Of a DNA stretch of 64,000 bases, positions 44,696 through 53,779 are shown piece after piece (position 1 is the stretch's first letter; the number at the start of each line of letters is the position of its first letter). A program made the position numbers and the translations under genes. Source of the stretch: Paremcibacter congregatus. Its GTDB lineage: Bacteria > Pseudomonadota > Alphaproteobacteria > Sphingomonadales > Emcibacteraceae. The stretch spans positions 1,767,501-1,831,500 of the forward strand of contig NZ_CP041025.1 in assembly GCF_006385135.1 (NCBI RefSeq), in the 5' to 3' direction. A model generated the notes under the pieces. The model saw nothing but the letters and a program-made list of their open reading frames with translations. It did no database searches and had not been told where the DNA came from.

Positions 44696-47194
44696 TCAAA
44701 AGAGTACCCGATCAAAGGCGTCCATCAGCTTTTCCAGGCTGATGGGCTTGGTCAGGTACTCTTCAAAACCGGCGCTCTTGCCCCGGCGAATATCTGATGT
44801 CATGGCACTGGCGCTGAGGGCAATAACAGGTGTTTTGCGGGTGGTTTCTGATTGTTTAAGGTAATGCAGGGCTTCCAGGCCATCCATTCCAGGCAGATTA
44901 ATGTCCAGCAGAATAGCGTCCGGCTTGCTTTTCTCGGCAATTTTAAGACCAACCTCAGCGGATTGTGCCGAAATCAGGTGAATATGAGGGAGCTCTTCCA
45001 TAATGGCTTCCATCAGGGCCAGATTTGAGGGGTTGTCCTCTATATACAAAACCATAAAATGGTTATCATTTTGCCGTTGGGCGACAGATGGAGAAGAAGG
45101 GGCCGTGTCCTGCTGTTGTGGCTGGTTTTTCTGAGGGGCGGCCAAAGGAAAATCAATCCAGAAACGACTGCCAAGTTCTTCCACGCTGTGGAAGCCAAGA
45201 GAACCATTCATTTCCTCGATCATTTTCTTAGTCAGGACCAGACCGATACCGGTGCCCTCAACCTCTGTGATTTCTGCACCAAGCCTGTTGAAAGGCTGAA
45301 ACAGCTCCTTCTGTTTGTCGAGAGGAATTCCGAACCCGGTATCACTGATGGTGAAACGAAACATTCCCGTTTCGGTGATCTGACTATGCAACGTTATTTT
45401 TCCGCCCTGGCGATTATATTTCACGGCGTTTGAAATAAGATTCAGGATAATTTGTTTGGCCCGCAGATGATCCGCCAGAATAATATCGTCTGTCTGCATC
45501 ATATTGTTTAAAATAGATATATTTCGCTCTTCGGCCAAAGGCTGGGTAAAGGACAGGCATTCATCGATCAGTCCTAGCGTACTGACCCGTTCAATAGAAA
45601 TGCCGAAATTGCCGGCTTCAATTTTAGCCAGATCAAGCACTTCGTTGATGAGATCAAGCAAATGTTCGCCACCGCGTTTGATTTTTCCAACAAACTCATT
45701 TTGTCGTTCGCTGAGTTTTTCCTTTTTCCCGCTTTCAAGAAGCTGAGCAAACCCCAAAATGGCATTGAGCGGGGTGCGTAGCTCGTGGCTCATATTGGAT
45801 AAAAATTCAGATTTGGCTCTGTTGGCTTTATCGGCTGCCACCCGGGCGCGGTTTAATTCTGAAGTGCGGTCTTCGACTAATTCCTGCAGGTTATCGCGAT
45901 GGCGTTCCAGCTCTGCTTCCGTATTTTTCAGATCGCTTACATCCATTGCGAAAACAACGATTACCGGCTCTCCGTATATTTCTTCGGGGCATAGTGTTTT
46001 GATGGAATGAAACCAGTAATCTCCATCTCCTATCGGAAATCTGCGAATGACTTCAACAGGTTCATAATTGCCGCGGTGGAATATTTCTCGATCATTTTGC
46101 ACGATTTTGGCGCCGATTTCTCTGTTGACCAGAAGTTCCGCATGGGAGTGACCGATAATTGTATCTATATCTTTATGGAGGAAATTACATAAAGCCTTGT
46201 TGGCTTCGAGAATGATACCGTCGTAATTTTTGACAAACACCATCGCGGGCACGCTATCTATGATGGCGCGCATTCTGTAGGCGCTTTGTTTGATGAGTTT
46301 CTCTGATTCAATGCGATCTGTGATATCTACGGTAATACCCAGGACCCCGACGACATTATCTTCATTGTCCTTCAGGGGGATCTTGCTGACCAGAACTGTA
46401 AAAACGTCCCCTTCGGCATTCTCATATTGTTCCTGAATATTAAAAATACCTTCGCCTGTATCCAGAACTTTTTGGTCGCAATATGCGTAATATTCCGCGC
46501 GCCCAGGCCGGAATTGGTGGTCCTCGCTTTTGGTTCCGATGATGTCCTCGGGGGCATCAAGCTGAATAACCTTGGCGAACGACGTGTTGCAGCCAAGATA
46601 GTTAAGATTGCGGTCTTTCCAAAAAATCTGATTGGGAATTTGATTGATTAAGAGTTCAAGAAACTGGTTCTGTTTAAAAAGTTCGTTTTCAATATCTAAT
46701 CGTTTTTTTTCAGCTGATTTATATTCCAGATATTCGCCGATTTGTATGGAACAGATCTTGAGAATATCTTTCAGGTCGCTACGGGTGAGGGGGTTGATGT
46801 CCATAACCCCGATTAGGCCGTTGATATCTCCGGTCCCTGTACGGGTGGCTACGCCGGCATAGCTGGTAATGTTTTCTTTGGCCAGCAACTCATCTTCGGG
46901 AAAAGCGCTCTGCACATCGGTTGCATGCAAAAAGAAATCTTCTTTAATGACACGGAGGCAGGGGGTTCCTTTGAGTGGATATTCAAAATTGGTCTTTACC
47001 TGTCCATTGGCGCATAAGGATGCGGTACATACTGTTTTTGCCGCCAAGGCATCGGCACCGTCAAACGTGTCAATAAATACAAACTTGATCTGGAGCTGTT
47101 CTGACAGAAAAACGGTAAGGGCGTCAAGAAAACCCAGATCTGACTTTTCCCATTCTCTGTTGTAGAGATAATCAATAACGCGCGAAACGCTCAT
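44696..47194 (-). CDS. GAF-PAS-PAS hybrid sensor histidine kinase
   Basis: An 832-residue soluble hybrid kinase without membrane segments. A GAF-like domain spans about 15-155; PAS 1 about 178-296 (LLINQIPNQIFWKDRNLNYL); PAS 2 about 303-423 (DSVPAMVFVKNYDGIILEAN); then a coiled coil, and HisKA with His 470 in NMSHELRTPLNAILGFAQLL. The HATPase follows (NAVKYNRQGG; DTGFGIPL; GTGIGLVLTKKM), and a C-terminal receiver has Asp in AILLDINLPGMDG and Lys in YLTKPI. It is complete and probably active. The signal and any phosphorelay partner are unknown. The start at 47194 is preferred to the longer frame. Confidence 0.93.
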   Translation of the reverse strand: MSVSRVIDYLYNREWEKSDLGFLDALTVFLSEQLQIKFVFIDTFDGADALAAKTVCTASLCANGQVKTNFEYPLKGTPCLRVIKEDFFLHATDVQSAFPEDELLAKENITSYAGVATRTGTGDINGLIGVMDINPLTRSDLKDILKICSIQIGEYLEYKSAEKKRLDIENELFKQNQFLELLINQIPNQIFWKDRNLNYLGCNTSFAKVIQLDAPEDIIGTKSEDHQFRPGRAEYYAYCDQKVLDTGEGIFNIQEQYENAEGDVFTVLVSKIPLKDNEDNVVGVLGITVDITDRIESEKLIKQSAYRMRAIIDSVPAMVFVKNYDGIILEANKALCNFLHKDIDTIIGHSHAELLVNREIGAKIVQNDREIFHRGNYEPVEVIRRFPIGDGDYWFHSIKTLCPEEIYGEPVIVVFAMDVSDLKNTEAELERHRDNLQELVEDRTSELNRARVAADKANRAKSEFLSNMSHELRTPLNAILGFAQLLESGKKEKLSERQNEFVGKIKRGGEHLLDLINEVLDLAKIEAGNFGISIERVSTLGLIDECLSFTQPLAEERNISILNNMMQTDDIILADHLRAKQIILNLISNAVKYNRQGGKITLHSQITETGMFRFTISDTGFGIPLDKQKELFQPFNRLGAEITEVEGTGIGLVLTKKMIEEMNGSLGFHSVEELGSRFWIDFPLAAPQKNQPQQQDTAPSSPSVAQRQNDNHFMVLYIEDNPSNLALMEAIMEELPHIHLISAQSAEVGLKIAEKSKPDAILLDINLPGMDGLEALHYLKQSETTRKTPVIALSASAMTSDIRRGKSAGFEEYLTKPISLEKLMDAFDRVLF

Positions 47195-47470
47195 ATTACG
47201 CCTTTTCCGCTGATACGACACCAATCGGCCGGAACAAATTTAATTTTAACATTTGGTTCCCAAATTACACCATAAATTACTTGTATGTCACAGTATCACT
47301 ATAGTGGCTTAAATCCAATTTGATTAACCTTTTTATTTATATCGTAAAATGTATTTCAACAGATAATATAGTATAGCTTGAGATCTTTATATCCTTGCAT
47401 TCTCATTTATTGAGAGATATTAATGTTAAAATTAAATGAAAAGTTGTATTAAATTTAAATGGGGGCATAA
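47195..47470. other. AT-rich intergenic region between the sensor kinase and the surface-protein gene
   Basis: A 276-base AT-rich stretch with divergent promoters. TCTCA/TGAGA form a small hairpin at 47401-47415. A GGGGG ribosome-binding site precedes 47471. No gene or named regulator site is evident. Confidence 0.5.
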
Positions 47471-49132
47471 ATGTTGCAATCTGTTCAAACGATCCATCGT
47501 GATTCCGAAAAAAATAACACCACTTTAGAAAAAAACACCTCGCATCCGAAAAAAATAACCCGGGCAAGTACCATTGTGCTTGCTTTGTTGCCTTTGTCTG
47601 CATGTGGCGGAGGCGGGAGTAGCCCGACGACAACAGCTCCTCCGGTAGCCCCGCCAGCAACGCCAGATTTTACAGAAGACCCCACGAATGTATTTGTCGC
47701 GCGAGATGATAGCGCCCGAACTTTGGATAAGGGTACGGCTACGGCGAACCTCACGGTTACTGGCAAAGCTGGTGATGACAGCATTACGACGGGTTCTGGT
47801 GCCGACATAATCATAGGCGCTGGAGGAGGGGACACCATCTCTTCGGGTGCTGGCGTTGACTTTATTCGAGGCGGTGAAGGCCTTGATACGATTGATGCCG
47901 GATCTGGTGATGATGTGATTGTGGTTGTTGGAACGACCTCGGCGGACCAATATGACGGCAACGATATCACCAACCCTGCGGGGTCAGGAATGGACTTATC
48001 CAGTTTATTGTCATTGGCTGACTTGAATGGCCGTACGGTGAGCGAGGTTGTCAGTGGCGAGACGATCGATGGGGGAGGAGGAAATAATACCCTCTATATA
48101 TATGGGACAGTGGATTTAACAGGCGTTACGCTGACTAATCTTACACAATTAGTGGTAAATTCAGATGTGACCCTAACTCAGGCCCAGATTAATCAGTTTA
48201 CGACAATTAAAGGGGATGGAAGTTCTGTTCTTAATATTACTGTCCCAGATGGTGCCGACGGTGTTGTGTTGGATTTTAGTAATGTTGACTTGACCGGTAT
48301 TGGTGAAATCAATGTGAGTGGCAATATCACCATTACCATATCTTCTCTGGCAGACCTTGAAGGTGTCGGAAACTTCATAACTTCAGGCGGAGCAAGTTTT
48401 AATCTGGCTTTCATTGCGGGAGAGACGCCAACTGAAATAAGTTTGCAGGAAATCTCAGATATGTTTGCGGGCGTCACTTCTATCAATCTTGGAGATCACG
48501 TTACCTTAAAGGTTGATGCACCTGAGCTATTGGCAGAACTGGGGATCACCTCTATTTCAGGTAATGGATCTTTGCAAGCGGATGACACTATTGAAGCCCG
48601 TACGGCGTTAGATAATATTGTTCTTGAAGTCGGTGCGATTTATGCACAAACAGATAATTTTACAACGGCAGAAGATACGCAGATATATTTGTCGATTTCT
48701 GATGATATTCTAGGTAATGATTCTTCCCTTTATGGCAGTGATGTCACCTTTAACAACATATCTCTGTCCGGTAGTTCGACTGAGAATGCTACCGTAAGAA
48801 TTGATTATGATCTTGGGGTGGTTATCATCACTCCAAATGAAAATTATACTGGTGCTCTTGAGCTAACGTATAATATTAGTGATTTTGAAGGTAATCAAAC
48901 TTCAGGTGATGTTTCTGTCGATGTCGCTTCAGTAGACGATCCGGCAACGGCGTATGGGGCAACGGCAATTGTTTCAATTGGGGAAACAAGAAAATTATCG
49001 ATTGACGGTATCGTTGAAATTGGCGGAATAATTATTGATCGTGATGGCGATCAACTGCATATTCAGGACGTGGATAGTGATTTGTCGTCGCTTGTAATCC
49101 ACGTGGTGAGCACAACGCACGGGTCTGTATAA
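47471..49132 (+). CDS. RTX-type surface protein, N-terminal part (ends at an in-frame TAA)
   Basis: A 553-residue frame that is the first half of a larger protein. A basic N-terminus (HPKKITRAS) leads to a hydrophobic segment ending in a lipobox-like LPLSACGGGGSS (Cys near residue 45), then a Pro/Thr linker and RTX-like calcium-binding repeats (GKAGDDSITTGSGADIIIGA; GAGVDFIRGGEGLDTIDAGS, about 92-150). Long beta-rich adhesin-like sequence follows (TLTNLTQLVVNSDVTLTQAQ). It ends inside a CSPG/cadherin-like repeat (STTHGSV then TAA). The same frame stays open for 495 more codons. Directly downstream are type I secretion genes, so this is very likely their cargo. Confidence 0.85.
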   Translation: MLQSVQTIHRDSEKNNTTLEKNTSHPKKITRASTIVLALLPLSACGGGGSSPTTTAPPVAPPATPDFTEDPTNVFVARDDSARTLDKGTATANLTVTGKAGDDSITTGSGADIIIGAGGGDTISSGAGVDFIRGGEGLDTIDAGSGDDVIVVVGTTSADQYDGNDITNPAGSGMDLSSLLSLADLNGRTVSEVVSGETIDGGGGNNTLYIYGTVDLTGVTLTNLTQLVVNSDVTLTQAQINQFTTIKGDGSSVLNITVPDGADGVVLDFSNVDLTGIGEINVSGNITITISSLADLEGVGNFITSGGASFNLAFIAGETPTEISLQEISDMFAGVTSINLGDHVTLKVDAPELLAELGITSISGNGSLQADDTIEARTALDNIVLEVGAIYAQTDNFTTAEDTQIYLSISDDILGNDSSLYGSDVTFNNISLSGSSTENATVRIDYDLGVVIITPNENYTGALELTYNISDFEGNQTSGDVSVDVASVDDPATAYGATAIVSIGETRKLSIDGIVEIGGIIIDRDGDQLHIQDVDSDLSSLVIHVVSTTHGSV

Positions 49133-50620
49133 AAAAATGGCGCAGTAGTTACTGAGTTCACTTACGAGGATGTCGCGGACGGAATAGTTGAATTTTCGCA
49201 CAGTGGTGGTACGGACCTTCCGCAACTGACACTGGCGCTGGAAAATGAGGCTGGGGTACTAGGTGAAGAGTTTGATGTTACAATTAAACTCGCTGATATT
49301 GATAATACTTATATTATTACTTCTGCGGGGCAATTTCCTTCTGGTTTGGTTATTGGTGCCAATGAAACCAAAATAATTGAATCTCCGTACGAATATTATT
49401 ACAGCAATTCAAATACTCAAACCCTGACCAATTATGGGTCTATCGAAGCGTCAACTTCAGAAGAGGGCTTTTTTGTGCCGATTCAATCCGATGCGATTGA
49501 ATCAGTTACAAATTATGGGAGAATAGAGGTGCTCGGAGGGAGCACATCAAGTGCGGTAAACTTGAAGGTTTCAGGCCAGTTTATTAATCACGGATTAGTA
49601 GAAGTCTACGTAAACCTTTCTTCTGATGATATTAATTATCAGGCGGCTGGCGCAGTTGCTATAGATATTATAAACACGGGAACTATCCTGGCATCTGGTG
49701 AAACAACGACCGGTGTTCTTGGTCAATTCGGTTTGAACCTCACAAACTCAGGCACAATTTATGCTAGTGGATCAGAAGTCACTACCGGGGTATTCGCCTT
49801 TGACAATGAAGCGTATATCACGAATAGCGGTGTGATCATGGCAATTGCAACAAATGATAATGCTGAACCGTCGAAAGGGATAGCGTTGTGGACTTATAAC
49901 AATAGTGTCGTAAATTCAGGCACAATCGTTGCGGATATAGCCATCGATTCCGTGTTGACAACCACTATTGATAATACAGGAAGCATTGAGGGAAATATTG
50001 ATCTGTCCTCCGAGGTAGATACCCTTTCTAATAAAGGCCTAATCAAGGGGGATATTATTCTCAATGGGGGAGATGATATTTATACTACCGTTGGAGGCCA
50101 GACTATTGGTATTGTTGACGGGGGTGCAGGGGATGATATGCTTCAGGGGGGGGGCGCGGCCGACTACTTAAAAGGGGGTGTTGGAAATGACAGCCTTTAC
50201 ACGGGCTCCGGTGGTGCCGATCACCTGTTCGGAGGTTACAACGATGATCTGCTCTATATTGAATCCACCGATTTCTCTATGCTGAATGGGGGAGACGGTG
50301 TGGACGCCGTTATTATTGCCATGAATGAGACCGCTATTGATTTTAGCCTGTATGCTAAAGATAATATCGAGAATATAGAACAAATTATTTTTGATGCCTC
50401 AGGCAGTAGTCTCAGTATCTCGCAACAGGATATTCTGGAAATGACCGATGACAATAACCAGATTATGATCATGGGCGATGTTGGTGATACAGTTGCATCT
50501 ACGGGACAAAACTGGGAGCAAGGAATTAACCAGGTGGTTGACGGGGAGACGTATCATACCTATACCTCGGGAGATGCCACCTTACTGGTGGATTCTGATA
50601 TTACGCAGACGATATCCTGA
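49133..50620 (+). pseudogene. C-terminal part of the RTX-type surface protein, separated by one stop codon
   Basis: This stretch continues the frame of 47471-49132 after TAA, with no good start codon of its own. It begins KNGAVVTEFTYEDVADGIVE and FSHSGG, which completes the CSPG/cadherin-like repeat cut by the stop (HG-x-x...G...FTYEDV...SHSGG). It then has repeated Asn/Thr/Gly-rich beta repeats (ITNSGVI; VVNSGTIVA; LTNSGTIYA) and C-terminal RTX nonapeptides (DGGAGDDMLQGGGAADYLKG; GVGNDSLYTGSGGADHLFGG). The end (SGDATLLVDSDITQTIS) resembles a type I secretion signal, acidic/hydroxylated with a terminal hydrophobic patch. If the stop is real, the secreted signal is lost unless there is readthrough. 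Confidence 0.75.
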
Positions 50621-50654
50621 TAGAACGATTTGTAGGTATAGACAGGCGGCATAA

Positions 50655-52004
50655 ATGAAAAGTACAGTTTGGGGGAAATACATTTTGTATTTCGTCGTGA
50701 TCATTCTTGTAAGTATACAAGAAAACCATGGACATGCGGAAGAGAAAAACTCACCCGCCTATACTCAGCAGTTCAAAGAAAATATTCAGGCGGCGGTAAA
50801 AAACCATCCTCGTACAGCGGCCGCTATTGCCCAGCGGGACAGTTATCGATTTCGTCAACGCGAAGCTGAGGCGGGGCTGTACCCAACTCTGGATATGGGG
50901 CTTTCAGGACGTTATCGCCTGGCCGAGGATTTCGAGGAAAGGATTGATAATTTTAACGAGCGCACCCGCCGCAAGGAATCTGCTCATGCGACCCTGACCG
51001 GACGACAGTTGCTCTATGATGGGGGACAGACCTCAAACCGCATCGCCAGTGCCAAACATTCCTTCACCGCCGCCCATCAGGAATATGACCTAACGGCATC
51101 CGATGTGGCCTTGTTGGCGGTAGAAATGCATTTCCAGGTCATTTTCCAACGCAATCGTCAGATCCTGCACGAGGAAATCATAAGTGATCACAGGGATATG
51201 CTGGATAAGGTGACATTGCGATTTGAAAGCGGACGCGGCGCACAACGTGATGTGGCGCTATTACAATCCCGCCTGGCGCTGGCCGAAGCTGAAGCTTCGT
51301 CAGTGCGCAAAAGCCTGGAATCCAGTCTCAGTCAGTATGAAGAAAATTACGGCTTTGCTGCCCAGACGCTAAAGCGCCCTGAGCTTGCCCTGAATATTCC
51401 AGCAACTTTGTCGGAAGCTTTGGAAATAGGCTTTCAAAATAGTCCGTCTCTTAGCATGGCCGGGGCGATGACCCAGGCCTCCAAATCCACGGTTGCGGCG
51501 GAGAAAGCTGATCAATTGCCCCATGTATCATTGGAACTGGCGGCGACGAAGTATGATCTGGACCGGGGCAATGATGATTATGATGTCACCGGTCGGTTGG
51601 TTATGAATTATAATCTCTACAGTGGTGGAGCGACAACAGCGCGGATTGCACGCTCTCGCAAGGATTTCGAACGCACCCGTCATCTGGAAGCCGAAACCAA
51701 CCGTCGGGTAACCCGGGAAATCAAAGTGGCCTATCAAAATATGCTGTCTCAAAACGATCGGGTTTTAGCCCTGAAACGGGCCACGGACGCCAGTCTGAAA
51801 AATGCGGAACAGCTTCTCGAACAGTTTGAAGCAACCGGCGGGAGCCTGCTGTCTTTACTAGAAGCCAAGAAAGATTATTATCAGGCCCGTGAGCAATATA
51901 TGGCGGCTCTGGTCGAAAAGGATATTTTGCGTTACAGTCTGCTCGACGCCATGGGTACCCTGAACATGACATTGAATATCCGCATACAAAAGGCAGAAGA
52001 ATGA
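50655..52004 (+). CDS. TolC-family outer membrane protein of a type I secretion system
   Basis: A 449-residue outer membrane efflux protein with a signal peptide (about 1-28, ending HAEE). Two repeats of long coiled helices match the TolC fold: NHPRTAAAIAQRDSYRFRQR and EAEAGLYPTLDMGLSGRYRL in the first, VTLRFESGRGAQRDVALLQS and TKYDLDRGNDDYDVTGRLVM in the second. DGGQTSNRIASAKH and YSGGATTARIARS mark the strand-helix turns. It is of the LapE/AggA type and starts the three-gene tolC-ABC-hlyD set, 35 bases after the RTX protein's end. The stop overlaps the next start (ATGA). Confidence 0.92.
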   Translation: MKSTVWGKYILYFVVIILVSIQENHGHAEEKNSPAYTQQFKENIQAAVKNHPRTAAAIAQRDSYRFRQREAEAGLYPTLDMGLSGRYRLAEDFEERIDNFNERTRRKESAHATLTGRQLLYDGGQTSNRIASAKHSFTAAHQEYDLTASDVALLAVEMHFQVIFQRNRQILHEEIISDHRDMLDKVTLRFESGRGAQRDVALLQSRLALAEAEASSVRKSLESSLSQYEENYGFAAQTLKRPELALNIPATLSEALEIGFQNSPSLSMAGAMTQASKSTVAAEKADQLPHVSLELAATKYDLDRGNDDYDVTGRLVMNYNLYSGGATTARIARSRKDFERTRHLEAETNRRVTREIKVAYQNMLSQNDRVLALKRATDASLKNAEQLLEQFEATGGSLLSLLEAKKDYYQAREQYMAALVEKDILRYSLLDAMGTLNMTLNIRIQKAEE

Positions 52005-53776
52005 GCGACGCACAAGACACGACGCTGGGCGCGACCACGACGCCAGGAAAAATCTGGCAGGACCACTGGTTCTGGGGCGCTTTTCGTCAAAACTGGTGGA
52101 CCTACGGCCAAATTATTCTGGCGGCCGTCATGATCAATTTCTTTTCCCTCGGCAGCTCTGTCTTTATCATGACAGTCTACGACCGTGTGATCCCCAATAA
52201 TGCCGTTGACAGCCTGGTGGCGCTCTGCGTCGGGATGTTTATTATAATCGGGTTTGATTTTCTTTTGAAATATCTCAGGGCCTATTTTATTGATACCGCC
52301 GGGCAGAATGTGGATATGACCGTCGCCAACGGCATCTTTGACCGGATCATGAAATTGAAACTCTCGACCCAGAAAGGCTCGACCGGGGGCTTGGTCAATA
52401 CCGTGCGTGAATTTGAATCCATACGGGATTTCTGTACCTCCGCCACACTGGCGACAGTGGTCGATGTGCCGTTTATCTTTCTTTTTCTTCTGGTCATTGC
52501 CATCATAGGGGGGCCAATTGTCATCGTGCCCGCTCTGGCTGTTCCATTTGTCCTGATTGTCGGTTTCGCCATCCAACCCTTTTTGTCACGATTTTCCAAG
52601 GAAGGCATGCAGGAAGGCGGCAGCAAGCAAAGTACGTTGGTGGAAATGGTTTCTGGTCTGGAAACTCTGAAAACCCTGGGGTCTGATCAGTTGTTTCAAG
52701 ATCGCTGGTCCAAGGCTGTGGAAAGCCATTCCAAGGTCAGCCTGCGGTCCCGCCTGTTCAGTCAGATCGCCATTAACAGCGCCGCTTCGGCTCAGCAGCT
52801 GACACAGGTAGGGATTGTTGCCTATGGTTTCGTCCTGATTATGCAGGGCGAACTATCCATTGGTGGTCTGATTGCCTGCGTGATTATTGCTGGACGTTGT
52901 CTGGCGCCGCTGGGGCAGCTGGCCAACCTTCTGACACGGTACAATCATGCTAAAACTGCTTATGCTGCGCTTGATAAACTGATGAAGCAGGATAGTGAAG
53001 AAACCAGCGATCGGGATTTTATCCGGCGAGAAAGCCTGAAGGGCAAAATTGAATTCAAGAATGTCACATTTAAATACCCGGATCAGCCGATGCGGGCGCT
53101 GGACAGTGTATCTTTCACAGTAGAACCGGGAGAGAAAATCGGAGTTCTTGGTAAAATCGGGTCCGGTAAAAGCACGGTACTCAGGCTCGCCGCCGGTTTA
53201 TATGAACCGGATGAAGGCGCTGTGCTGATTGATGACACAGACTTACGTCAGATTGTCCCGGAAGATCTGCGCCGTAACATGGCGGTTGTCCTCCAGGATA
53301 TTGTGCTGTTTTCCGGCAGCATCAAGGAAAATATCACCATGGGGCATGATGATGTCGCCGATGCGGATATCTTAAGGGCGGCGGAAATCAGTGGGGCCCA
53401 GGACTTCCTGGGCAAAATCCCCAACGGTTATGACGTGAAGCTGCGTGATCGGGGCGAGGGGCTGTCCGGCGGCCAGAAGCAAGCTTTGGCCATTGCCCGG
53501 GCATTGGTGCGCAAGGCGCCGCTGGTGATGATGGATGAACCAACCAGTGCCATGGACACAAGTTCGGAAATGAAACTGATTTCTCAGTTGAAAGAAGAAC
53601 TCAAAGATCGAACTTTTCTGATTGTCACCCACCGGCCAAGTATGCTGGCGCTGGTTGACAAGATCATCGTCATTGATCAGGGCAAGGTTGTCGCCCAGGG
53701 ACCGAAAGATGATGTGTTAAAATTTCTTGGGGGCGGACAGAACGCGACCATCCCCGGCGCGGCCAGGAAGGGATAG
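52001..53776 (+). CDS. Type I secretion ABC transporter (permease-ATPase, LssB/LapB-like without C39 domain)
   Basis: A 591-residue half transporter: an N-terminal tail of about 30 residues, an ABC membrane domain with about five to six helices (IILAAVMINFFSLGSSVFIM; VFIMTVYDRVIPNNAVDSLV), and the nucleotide-binding domain with Walker A GKIGSGKST, signature LSGGQKQALAIARALV and Walker B LVMMDEPTSAMD. LapB/LssB proteins usually begin with a C39-like peptidase domain of about 130 residues; it is missing here, so cargo recognition relies on the C-terminal signal. It pairs with the HlyD-like gene four bases downstream. Confidence 0.93.
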   Translation: MSDAQDTTLGATTTPGKIWQDHWFWGAFRQNWWTYGQIILAAVMINFFSLGSSVFIMTVYDRVIPNNAVDSLVALCVGMFIIIGFDFLLKYLRAYFIDTAGQNVDMTVANGIFDRIMKLKLSTQKGSTGGLVNTVREFESIRDFCTSATLATVVDVPFIFLFLLVIAIIGGPIVIVPALAVPFVLIVGFAIQPFLSRFSKEGMQEGGSKQSTLVEMVSGLETLKTLGSDQLFQDRWSKAVESHSKVSLRSRLFSQIAINSAASAQQLTQVGIVAYGFVLIMQGELSIGGLIACVIIAGRCLAPLGQLANLLTRYNHAKTAYAALDKLMKQDSEETSDRDFIRRESLKGKIEFKNVTFKYPDQPMRALDSVSFTVEPGEKIGVLGKIGSGKSTVLRLAAGLYEPDEGAVLIDDTDLRQIVPEDLRRNMAVVLQDIVLFSGSIKENITMGHDDVADADILRAAEISGAQDFLGKIPNGYDVKLRDRGEGLSGGQKQALAIARALVRKAPLVMMDEPTSAMDTSSEMKLISQLKEELKDRTFLIVTHRPSMLALVDKIIVIDQGKVVAQGPKDDVLKFLGGGQNATIPGAARKG

Positions 53777-53779
53777 GTT

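Noticed and set aside
49128-49140. Polymerase slippage on the A7 run as a way to bypass the stop in the RTX gene
   Set aside because: Adding or removing an A leaves the TAA in place because the T and the first two A precede the variable part; slippage cannot remove it.
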